DNA of 64,000 nt from Fuerstiella sp. GTDB taxonomy: Bacteria > Planctomycetota > Planctomycetia > Planctomycetales > Planctomycetaceae. The translations under genes and the position numbers were made by a program. Where the stretch lies: assembly GCA_029245955.1 (NCBI GenBank), contig JAQWOH010000008.1, positions 310,001 through 374,000 on the forward strand, written 5' to 3'. Under the pieces are notes generated by a model, which ran no database searches, was not told where the DNA came from, and worked only from the letters and a program-made list of their open reading frames with translations. Shown here piece by piece: positions 54,507-62,457 of the stretch; the first letter of the stretch is position 1, and the number at the start of each line of letters is the position of its first letter.

Positions 54507-55438
54507 ATGACCACTGATCATCAACCTGCCCCTGAACACGATGGCGGAGCGCTTCCGCTCTGCGTGTTGTTTCCGTTGGGAGCCCTGTGCCTTGGCATTT
54601 TTGCTCAGCCATGGGCAACGCAGTCTGTGCGGGTCTACCTGCCGCTGCTGGCAGTCACATCGCTCGTCTTCCTGTGCTGCACCAGTTGTTTCCACGAAAC
54701 CGCCCACCAGACTCTGAGTAACTCGACATGGTTAAGCGTAATTGTCGGACGTTGTCTCGGCACACTGATGTTTACGCCGTACTTGACTTATCGCAAAAGC
54801 CATATTCGACACCACATTTACCTCAACAAACCGACCAACTTCGAATTATGGCCGTGCAGCAATCCGAACGTATCACTGTGATTCTGTCGGGCCTTTGTCT
54901 GGCTGGACCTGCTTTCGGGATTCATCACGTCTCCAATGGTCTGCGGCCGAACTTTCCTGTCGAGAACGTCACCTCTACAAAAAACTGAGATTCGACGAAC
55001 CATTGTCTGGGAATATGTCTTGATCTTCGCGTTCTGGGGCAGCGTGATTGAAATCGTCGCCTTGCAGAACTGGTAATTTCAGTTGGTTACGGTCTGGGTG
55101 ATCCCTCATTGGGCAACAGAAATTCGGCAGACCGGACGCAAGTTGACCGAGCATCTCGGTATGGCCAGCTATGATCCTCTGATGGGAGCGTGCACGGTCC
55201 GCGGGAAAAACTGGTTCACACGGTTCTGTGCCTGGATGAATTTCGACATTTTTGTTCACACCCCCACCATCGGCAGCCGCGTCTCGGGTACACGGAACTC
55301 ATCGACAGGATGTAGTCTTCCACTCAGATAAGTACAGCAGAGTTTCTGCTTTATCTCAGCTATACACAGGCAACGATCGCCATGTTGCCCAGTCTTTTCG
55401 TAAACCCGAGTGTTGGAGTCATCCCGGGGGCCGGTTGA
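54507..55438 (+). pseudogene. fatty acid desaturase pseudogene
   Basis: From ATG 54507 the frame reads as a membrane fatty-acid desaturase with His box 1, FHETAHQ (residues 62-68), and box 2, RKSHIRHH (residues 97-103). A TGA at 54879-54881 interrupts it. The same frame continues with homologous-looking sequence (FVWLDLLSGFITSPMVCGR, RRTIVWEYVLIFAFWG) to a TAA at 55074-55076. It resumes with [30 protein letters not shown] and [17 protein letters not shown] frameshift near 55260 is then needed to read the third His box ([17 protein letters not shown]). Another stop (TAG) precedes the end, SAEFLLYLSYTQATIAMLPSLFVNPSVG, which closes at a TGA ending at 55438. Three internal stops plus a frameshift make a recently dead gene. 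Confidence 0.85.
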
Positions 55439-55846
55439 CCCGCTGCAGAAAAACAGGGAAACGTGAACATGTTTGTCAACGATGTTTCAGAACAGATCAT
55501 CTCAGACCAAGATCTCGAAACGACAGCATAGCACGCCGGACACCACTTCACGAAAACATTTTGATAAGCACAGTTGGCTGATGCTCGTGCCCTGTCCAGA
55601 CCCGCAGGTATCCCGGATTGTCGCGTCACAACCTCACGATCACATCTGTCGGTGGTGTGTTTAGGGGCATGATCGGATACACTTACAGAGTCGGCTGTCG
55701 CTTGCGCGCCGTCACCATTAGCTGCATTTGTATATAAAAACGGGCAGCAGGTGAGCTGGGGAGAGGCGCGACGAGTGCCGATTCTCCATTCCACGAAGCA
55801 GGCCCGATCCCCCGCCTGATCAGAATTACTTCCGAAATACAGCAAT
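55439..55846. other. intergenic stretch after the desaturase pseudogene
   Basis: 408 bases. A tiny frame from 55463 (MFVNDVSEQIISDQ, 20 codons) is too short to support. No promoter or RNA element is recognised. Confidence 0.5.
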
Positions 55847-56329
55847 ATGTCCGTTCGTACCTGCCTATCTCTGGCCGCCGCCCTGGGATTTCTGGCGGTT
55901 CTCTTTGGCGCATTTGGAGCGCATGTGTTGTCAGACAGCGGGTACCTCGAACGCTGTTACGCGAATCTGGAGCCCCGGAACGTTTCGGGGCTCCAATTGC
56001 CGCCCGCCTACAAATACCTGCAGGATTTTCACACCGGAGTTCGCTATCATATGTGGCACGCTCTGGCACTGTTTGGCGTCGGACTGCTGATGCAGCACCG
56101 TCCGTCACGCCTGCTGAGTACGGCAGCCTGGTGCTTTTTCGGTGGCATCGTATTCTTTTCCGGTGCGCTCTACGTCCTGGTGATCTGCGGTCCGAAGTTC
56201 GGCGGCATCACGTGGGGCATGATTGCCCCCATCGGTGGCACTCTGCAACTTGTGGGCTGGGCGCTGCTGATCGCGGCAGTGTTACGAACACCTGTCCCTG
56301 CCGGCTCATCCACAACCCCGATGGATTGA
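55847..56329 (+). CDS. DUF423 family membrane protein
   Basis: 160 residues, longer than the usual ~120-130 for DUF423 (YgdD/TMEM256-like). The hallmark start is SLAAALGFLAVLFGAFGAHVL, followed by about four hydrophobic segments (MWHALALFGVGLLM, AWCFFGGIVFFSGALYVLVICG, WGMIAPIGGTLQLVGWALLIAAVL). The usual short first loop is expanded here by ~25 residues (SGYLERCYANLEPRNVSGLQLPPAYKYLQDF). It is an inner-membrane protein of unknown function. ATG 55847 is the natural start; the ribosome binding site is weak. The M19 dipeptidase gene begins 65 bases downstream on the same strand. Confidence 0.9.
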   Translation: MSVRTCLSLAAALGFLAVLFGAFGAHVLSDSGYLERCYANLEPRNVSGLQLPPAYKYLQDFHTGVRYHMWHALALFGVGLLMQHRPSRLLSTAAWCFFGGIVFFSGALYVLVICGPKFGGITWGMIAPIGGTLQLVGWALLIAAVLRTPVPAGSSTTPMD

Positions 56330-56394
56330 AGTTTGCTGCCTCAACAGACCATCGCTCACGCTCCCCCCACTGTCTCCTCACTTAGAAAAAACCA

Positions 56395-57456
56395 ATGCTG
56401 ATTTTCGACGCTCACCTGGACCTTGCATGGAACGCTCTGGAATGGAACCGTGACTTACTGCAGCCGGTCTCCACCATTCGGGATTTCGAACAGCAGTTTC
56501 CGGGCTGTGTTCCCGGTGACGCCACGACCACGTTACCGGCTCTGCGGAAAGGCAACATCGGAATCGTCATTGCCACTCTGCTTCCACGATTTGAACGTAC
56601 ACACGCGCCCCGGACGTTTTATCAGTCTCGCGTTTCGGCCTTCGCGGCAATGCAGGGGCAACTGGCGTGGTACCGCACGATGTGTGATGCCGGTCAAATG
56701 GCAGAACTGTCCGACGTTACAATGCTGAACAGCCACATTGACAGCCTGCAGAACAGAGTCTCCGACAGCAGCGCACCTGTCGGTTTCATCTTAAGCATGG
56801 AAGGCAGCTGGGCCGTTCCGGATCCGTCCTACGTCGAACGATGGTACAACATGGGCCTGCGCATTCTGGGACCGGCTCATTACGGCCCGGACGACTATGG
56901 CCATGGCACCGGCAGCGAAGGCGGGTTGAAGGAAAAAGGGCCGGAACTGCTGCGTGAGATGGATCGAGTCGGCATGCTGCTGGATGTGACCCATCTGTCG
57001 GACGACTGTTTTTGGGAAGCCCTGGACATCTACACGGGGCCCGTGCTGGCCAGCCACCACAACAGCCGAACGCTGGTGCCCGGTGATCGCCAACTGACTG
57101 ATGAGCAGGTCAGGACTCTGCTGCAGCGTGACGCAGTAATTGGACTGGCTCTGGATTCATGGATGATTCGCCCGGGCTGGGTTCGAGGAAAAACAGACCC
57201 GCAGACAGTCTGCCTGGCAGACGCGGTCGATCATATCGATCATATCTGTCAGCTGGCGGGAACGACCAAACACTGTGGCATCGGTTCCGATCTGGATGGC
57301 GGCTTCGGCAAGGAACAGTGTCCTCACGACCTGGAAACCATCGCCGACCTGCAGAAGATCGCCGACATTCTGAGTGAGCGAGATTATTCAGACGACGACA
57401 TCGCCGGCATCATGCACGGCAACTGGATCGACTTTTTCCGACGTGCGTGGGGTTGA
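56395..57456 (+). CDS. membrane dipeptidase family protein (peptidase M19)
   Basis: 353 residues without a signal peptide. The M19 metal-site pattern is present: FDAHLDLAW at the N-terminus (His7, Asp9), LSMEGSWAV (metal-bridging Glu), LLDVTHLSDDCFWEAL and ASHHNSRTL (zinc histidines), and GIGSDLDGGFG near the C-terminus. Renal dipeptidase-type enzymes hydrolyse dipeptides, including D-amino-acid-containing ones. The bacterial role may be recycling of wall or dietary dipeptides. The N-terminus HLD replaces the more common HND/HVD; the metal residues are retained. It is cytosolic by sequence. It converges with the secA-like gene on the minus strand. Confidence 0.91.
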   Translation: MLIFDAHLDLAWNALEWNRDLLQPVSTIRDFEQQFPGCVPGDATTTLPALRKGNIGIVIATLLPRFERTHAPRTFYQSRVSAFAAMQGQLAWYRTMCDAGQMAELSDVTMLNSHIDSLQNRVSDSSAPVGFILSMEGSWAVPDPSYVERWYNMGLRILGPAHYGPDDYGHGTGSEGGLKEKGPELLREMDRVGMLLDVTHLSDDCFWEALDIYTGPVLASHHNSRTLVPGDRQLTDEQVRTLLQRDAVIGLALDSWMIRPGWVRGKTDPQTVCLADAVDHIDHICQLAGTTKHCGIGSDLDGGFGKEQCPHDLETIADLQKIADILSERDYSDDDIAGIMHGNWIDFFRRAWG

Positions 57457-57589
57457 CGATCGAAATGGAGTGCGGTCACAGAGTCTTCTGAGCCCCGAAC
57501 GGTTGTCCCTGCCTGGCATGAGGATCGAGTGAAATTCCGAGGCTTCCGTCACAGGCTCAGTCCTGCAGCAGCTGCAGTCTTCGAATGAC

Positions 57590-59518
57590 CTACGACTCGG
57601 TCAGTTCCAGATACGGGTCCAGCCCCATGTTTTCGTACTGTTCCAGTCGCTGCCGTTCCTGCTTCAGCAGACTCTTGCGTTGCTTGCGGTGAGTCTTCTC
57701 CAGAAAACGCTGAATCTTCCTGAAGTAACGATGCCATGACCGACCGGTCTCGCCAGCCTTGTTGCCAATCGCCAGTCTCTGTTTTCGTCTGACTTCTTTC
57801 GGCTCGCGGCAGCGGAGCAATTCGTCTTCCATGGACAGGAAGAATTGATACGACCCGGGATCACCCTGGCGGGCACAACGGCCGACCAGCTGGCGATCGA
57901 TACGTTTGGAACTGTGCATCTCAGTAGCAATGACGTGTAACCCACCCGCTTTGCGTACGTCACCGTCCAGGATGACGTCCGTCCCGCGACCAGCCATGTT
58001 GGTGGCAATAGTAACTTTGCCAGCCTGGCCGGCCTGCTTCACAATCTCTGCTTCCTGTTCATGGTAGCGAGCGTTCAGAATCTGCGACTGGATGCCGTGC
58101 TCCGTAAATACAGCCGCCAGAGCTTCAGAGGCTTCCACAGAAGGTGTACCGACAAGCACCGATCTGCCCGCCTTGATAAGTTTCTCAACCGCATCGCTGA
58201 TAGCGATACGTTTGGATTCCTGTCCCTTGAAGGTTCGCACAGGCATACCTTTGCGGACGCAGGGTTTGTTGGTCGGCACCCGGGTCACCTTCAGTTTGTA
58301 CGTCTTTTTCAGTTCACGCCGTGCAGGAATTGCTGTTCCCGTCATCCCGCACAGGTTCGTGTAGTTCCGGAAAAAATTCTGAACGGTGATACGAGCGGCT
58401 TCTCCGGTGGCCGCCGTGATCGGAACAAGCTCCTTTGCTTCGATGGCCTGATGCAGGCCATCCTGCCATTTGCGGCCGTCCATAATTCGCCCCGTGCCTT
58501 CATCGACGATCATGACTTTTTCATCGACGATCACGTAGTCGCGGTCCTTTTCGAACGCGTGTTTAGCCGTAAGCGCTTTTTCCACCTGAGTGTAAATGCG
58601 TTCTGTATCCATCGAATTCATCAACGATGGTTTCGACATCAGCACCACTTTCCGACATCCCGCATCTGTCAGCCACGCAGAACGACGCTCAGGCTCGTAA
58701 ACGTAGTCCTCGCGTGGCTGCAGCTGAAATGTCGCGCGGTTGCTCCAGCGAAACAGATTCACCGTTCCGGGATCATTCGGCTGAGTCAGTCCGATGATCA
58801 GCGGGGTCCGGGCTTCATCGATCAGAATACTGTCGGCTTCGTCAATCAGAGCAAAATAGTGACCACGCTGCACCGGTTCCTCGCCACCTCGCAGAGTGCG
58901 TACAAACTTTCGCAGCGATGGTCCTCCATCGTCGGGACTGGCCCCCATCCGCAGACGATCCCGCAGAAAGTCAAATCCCATTTCCTTGGACGTACCGTAG
59001 GTAACGTCCATTGCGTAGTTCGCGCGTCGCTCATCCGGTTCCATCGGTTCCAGTATTCGACCTACGGTCAGCCCGAGTTTTCTGAGAACGGGGCCCATGG
59101 TGTCACAGTCACGTTCCGCCAGATAGTCGTTGACGGTGATCACGTGAGTACCCTGCCCTGGCAGAGCTCGCAGGAATGACGGCATTGTCGCCGTCAGAGT
59201 CTTACCTTCGCCCGTCTGCATTTCAGCAATGTGGCCCTCGAACAGCGCAATGGCTCCGATGACCTGCACTTCAAAGTGCTCCATGTTCAGCACTCGGCGA
59301 GCTGACTGTCGCACAAGTGCGTAGGCTTCTACCAGCAGCTTGTCCAGAGCCGTTCCGGCTTTAGCTTCCCAGCGCAGCGCGCGGGCTGCTGCCGTGAGCT
59401 CTTCGTCTGTCAGCGTGTTCAACTGCTGACTGCGACGAATAATCTGTCGGGCCCTGGCACGCCAGCGAGATCTTCTGGCAGTGGCTGGAATCATCCCTGA
59501 CTTCGAAAAATAATACAT
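57590..59518 (-). CDS. short SecA-type translocase ATPase
   Basis: 642 residues, clearly shorter than housekeeping SecA (~850-900 or more). The motor is intact: Walker A MQTGEGKT (residues 100-107), IDEAD motif (residues 225-229, YFALIDEADSILIDEARTPLI), VGTPSVEASEALA and NMAGRGTDV, then the QLVGRCARQGDPGSYQFFLSMEDELL motif of the second nucleotide-binding fold. The sequence ends soon after, with only a short helical tail (KTHRKQRKSLLKQERQRLEQYENM). The C-terminal helical wing and scaffold are therefore reduced and the zinc-binding linker is missing. It is probably an accessory SecA with a specialised substrate or a non-translocation role. An alternative start is 59494. No secY2 or substrate gene is adjacent. 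Confidence 0.88.
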   Translation of the reverse strand: MYYFSKSGMIPATARRSRWRARARQIIRRSQQLNTLTDEELTAAARALRWEAKAGTALDKLLVEAYALVRQSARRVLNMEHFEVQVIGAIALFEGHIAEMQTGEGKTLTATMPSFLRALPGQGTHVITVNDYLAERDCDTMGPVLRKLGLTVGRILEPMEPDERRANYAMDVTYGTSKEMGFDFLRDRLRMGASPDDGGPSLRKFVRTLRGGEEPVQRGHYFALIDEADSILIDEARTPLIIGLTQPNDPGTVNLFRWSNRATFQLQPREDYVYEPERRSAWLTDAGCRKVVLMSKPSLMNSMDTERIYTQVEKALTAKHAFEKDRDYVIVDEKVMIVDEGTGRIMDGRKWQDGLHQAIEAKELVPITAATGEAARITVQNFFRNYTNLCGMTGTAIPARRELKKTYKLKVTRVPTNKPCVRKGMPVRTFKGQESKRIAISDAVEKLIKAGRSVLVGTPSVEASEALAAVFTEHGIQSQILNARYHEQEAEIVKQAGQAGKVTIATNMAGRGTDVILDGDVRKAGGLHVIATEMHSSKRIDRQLVGRCARQGDPGSYQFFLSMEDELLRCREPKEVRRKQRLAIGNKAGETGRSWHRYFRKIQRFLEKTHRKQRKSLLKQERQRLEQYENMGLDPYLELTES

Positions 59519-59785
59519 ATCCGACGGACCTCACATTTCGTCTTCTTGGACAGGGCGGTACCGACCACCAGCGGGTACGAGCGAACGTTGGGAATTCATA
59601 AAGGAAAAAGTGATGAGTGACTGATGCAGACTCAGTGCCTGATTTATATCGGCACACAGAGAAGACGAACATCCAAGCCAAAGGCAACAGACCAGCCGTC
59701 GCCCACGAAACGGCTCACTGGCGAAATGGCACGCCTTTCGTCACCATATTATCGTCTTCACCCCCAATCGTTTTCGGATTTTTCA

Positions 59786-61381
59786 ATGTTTTTACGTGTC
59801 CTGCTGCTTTGCGCGACAGCGTTGAAGGGTTACTCCACCAATGCTGCTGACGACAAGCGCCCAAATATCCTGTTTTGCATTTCCGATGATCAATCCTGGA
59901 TGCATGCTGGTGCTTACGGCTGTTCATGGGTGAACACACCTGGTTTCGATCGTGTGGCAAAAGAAGGCCTGCTGTTTGCCAGGGCTTATACGCCCAACGC
60001 CAAATGTGCTCCTTCCCGAGCCTGCATTCTGACCGGACGCAACACGTGGCAACTGGAAGAAGCCTGCAACCACTGGCCGTTTTTTCCAACACAGTTCACC
60101 AGTTACGTCGAGGTCCTGGCAGGAAATGGCTACCACGTGGGCTCCACAGGCAAAGGCTGGGCTCCAGGAATAGCCAACGACAGTAACGGCAGGCCGCGGC
60201 AACTGACGGGCAAGAAATACAATTCAAAAACGGCTCAGCCACCAACGAAGACCATCAGTCGGAACGACTACGCGAGCAACTTCGCCGAATTCCTGAACGA
60301 CAACGATCAGGAAAGTCCGTGGTGCTTCTGGTACGGCAGCACCGAGCCCCACCGACGCTATGAATACGGTACCGGTGTCAGTGTAGGAGGAAAGTCACTC
60401 GACGACATCGATCAGGTTCCCCCATTCTGGCCAGACAACGACATCATACGCAACGATATGCTGGACTACGCTCTGGAAATCGAGCACTTCGACCATCATC
60501 TCGTCCGCATGCTGGCGACACTCGAAGAACGCGATCAGCTGCAAAACACACTGGTGATTGTGACGGCTGACAACGGCATGCCGTTTCCACGAGTCAAAGG
60601 ACAGGAATATGAAATGAGTAATCATCTTCCTCTGGCAATCATGTGGCCACAGAAGATCGCGAGTCCGGGGCGAACGATCAGCAGTTTTGTGAGCTTTATC
60701 GATTACGCCCCCACAATTATTGAAGCTGCAGGGCTTCATTGGAATGACACTGGCATGGCTTCGACTCCCGGGAAGAGTCTACTACCTGTGTTGACCTCAA
60801 ACCAGCATGATTCGCCGGCGGCGGAAAAGCAGCCGGCCCACCGAAACTTTGTCGTGTTCGGCAAGGAGCGTCACGATATTGGAAGGCCACATGACCAGGG
60901 ATATCCCGTTCGGGGAATTGTCAGAGACGGCTGGCTGTATGTGAAGAACTACGAAACATCACGCTGGCCGGCCGGCAATCCGGAGACCGGTTACCTGAAT
61001 TGCGACGGCAGTCCGACAAAGACCGAGATCCTGAACATGCGGCGAAACGGCCCGGATACAGCCGGCTACTGGAAAATGTCGTTTGGCAAACGTCACGCTG
61101 AAGAGATGTACTTCGTGGAGGACGACCCGTATTGCATGCAGAACTTCGCTGACAGCCCGATGTTTGCACTGGAAAAGGAAAAACTGACGCGGCAACTGCA
61201 GGCAACACTGACCGCAGAAAAAGACCCCCGCACGCTCGGTGAATCCGGTTACTTCGAACAGTTTCCATACGCTGACAAGAAAGGATATGGGTTCTACGAG
61301 AAATTCTCTGCTGGGCAGCAGGTCAGAGCAGGCTGGGTAAACGAGTCGGACTTTGAAACGACTCCGATTAAGAAAGAGTGA
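59786..61381 (+). CDS. secreted sulfatase (type I, formylglycine-dependent), second copy
   Basis: 531 residues. A signal peptide ([20 protein letters not shown]) precedes [21 protein letters not shown], with Asp34/Asp35 as metal ligands, and the maturation motif CAPSRA, Cys74. [11 protein letters not shown] and, later, [30 protein letters not shown] match the Ser/heparan-type sulfatase group (a heparan N-sulfatase-like architecture, subgroup only tentative). ATG 59786 starts the signal peptide; upstream frame to 59624 is not needed. It is divergent from the secA-like gene, and 96 bases upstream of the inositol-phosphatase gene. It would desulfate extracellular glycans. Confidence 0.93.
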   Translation: MFLRVLLLCATALKGYSTNAADDKRPNILFCISDDQSWMHAGAYGCSWVNTPGFDRVAKEGLLFARAYTPNAKCAPSRACILTGRNTWQLEEACNHWPFFPTQFTSYVEVLAGNGYHVGSTGKGWAPGIANDSNGRPRQLTGKKYNSKTAQPPTKTISRNDYASNFAEFLNDNDQESPWCFWYGSTEPHRRYEYGTGVSVGGKSLDDIDQVPPFWPDNDIIRNDMLDYALEIEHFDHHLVRMLATLEERDQLQNTLVIVTADNGMPFPRVKGQEYEMSNHLPLAIMWPQKIASPGRTISSFVSFIDYAPTIIEAAGLHWNDTGMASTPGKSLLPVLTSNQHDSPAAEKQPAHRNFVVFGKERHDIGRPHDQGYPVRGIVRDGWLYVKNYETSRWPAGNPETGYLNCDGSPTKTEILNMRRNGPDTAGYWKMSFGKRHAEEMYFVEDDPYCMQNFADSPMFALEKEKLTRQLQATLTAEKDPRTLGESGYFEQFPYADKKGYGFYEKFSAGQQVRAGWVNESDFETTPIKKE

Positions 61382-61447
61382 TGTCCATCTGGAACAGCAG
61401 TCACCCTGCATGACGCACCGGAATCAGTGGACTAAATTGCCCATAGC

Positions 61448-61469
61448 GTCTGTGTCCCTCAGACTTTTC
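61448..61469 (+). terminator. weak intrinsic terminator after the second sulfatase
   Basis: GTCTG (61448-61452) and CAGAC (61460-61464) form a 5-bp stem with a 7-base loop, followed by TTTTCT. It is only just upstream of the next start (61478), so it may attenuate rather than stop transcription. Confidence 0.4.
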
Positions 61470-61477
61470 TAACCGGA

Positions 61478-62257
61478 ATGAATATTGTGAACTCTGTCGA
61501 CGTTGCGAAAGAAGCGGCACTTGCTGCCGGTGAGGTTCTGTCTGATTACTTTCAAAGCGGACTGTCCATGCGTACAAAAGGTGCCTCCGTGGAACTGGTA
61601 TCTGACGCAGACATCAACGCAGAACGCGCGATTGCCAGAGTGATCCGGTCGCATTTCCCAGACCACGGGATTCTGGGGGAAGAAGAGAATTCTGACGACG
61701 CAGACGCTGAACATCTTTGGATCGTCGATCCACTGGATGGCACAACGAACTTCGCTTACGGAATTCCGCACTTTGCCGTGTCGGTGGCATACTATGCCAA
61801 CGGAATTCCCCAGTGTGGAGTGATCTTTAATCCACTTCGACACGATTGGTACGTGGCAGAACGCGGTCAGGGTGCGACCCACAATGACATATCCCTGCAG
61901 GTCACCATGCAGACAAAGCTGGATGAAGTTCTGATCGGGACCGGGTTTTACTACGACCGTGGCGCAATGATGGAGGCCACACTGGCTGCCATCGATCGAT
62001 TGTTCAAGCAACAGATCCGCGGGATTCGGCGCTTCGGCACGGCCTCGCTGGACCTGGCGATGGTGGCGTCCGGGCAGTTTGGTGCCTTCTTTGAGTATCA
62101 GCTGTCGCCCTGGGACTTTGCGGCTGGCCGCCTGTTAGTTGAAGAAGCGGGGGGGAAAGTCACAACCTGCAGTGGTTCCGAAATACCGTTGCAAAAGACC
62201 AGCCTGCTGGCCTCTGCGACTGGACTCCATGAATCCGTGCTCGAACTGGTTCGGTAA
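61478..62257 (+). CDS. inositol monophosphatase family protein
   Basis: 259 residues, typical for the family. The lithium-sensitive phosphatase motifs are seen: GILGEEE (residues 64-70), WIVDPLDGTTNFAYG (81-95, motif A with metal-binding Asp84 and Asp87) and SPWDFAAGRLLVEEAGG (motif B, ~212-227). It dephosphorylates inositol phosphate or a related phosphate such as histidinol phosphate or fructose bisphosphate; the sequence alone does not choose between these. It is cytosolic. It follows the sulfatase gene on the same strand with 96 bases between. Confidence 0.93.
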   Translation: MNIVNSVDVAKEAALAAGEVLSDYFQSGLSMRTKGASVELVSDADINAERAIARVIRSHFPDHGILGEEENSDDADAEHLWIVDPLDGTTNFAYGIPHFAVSVAYYANGIPQCGVIFNPLRHDWYVAERGQGATHNDISLQVTMQTKLDEVLIGTGFYYDRGAMMEATLAAIDRLFKQQIRGIRRFGTASLDLAMVASGQFGAFFEYQLSPWDFAAGRLLVEEAGGKVTTCSGSEIPLQKTSLLASATGLHESVLELVR

Positions 62258-62457
62258 TCAGCAGATTCGGCACATCCGTCATGCGCGGAAAAAACGGTAC
62301 TACCCGAACAATCCCTACAGTTTCACAATTTGCCTGACCGATACTATCCACAAGATCGTCTCAACGCGCTAGGTCTGTCGTTACGTAATGGCAGTGTCGT
62401 GATCGCAAGGAGACGCAAAAAAGCCAACGAAAACTGTGGCTTCTGAAGGATAGATCA

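Noticed and set aside
55463..55525. 20-codon small frame after the desaturase pseudogene
   Set aside because: Too short and without supporting context to call a gene.
58061..59179. 372-codon frame antisense to the SecA-like gene
   Set aside because: The Walker and DEAD motifs are on the minus strand; this frame is a shadow.
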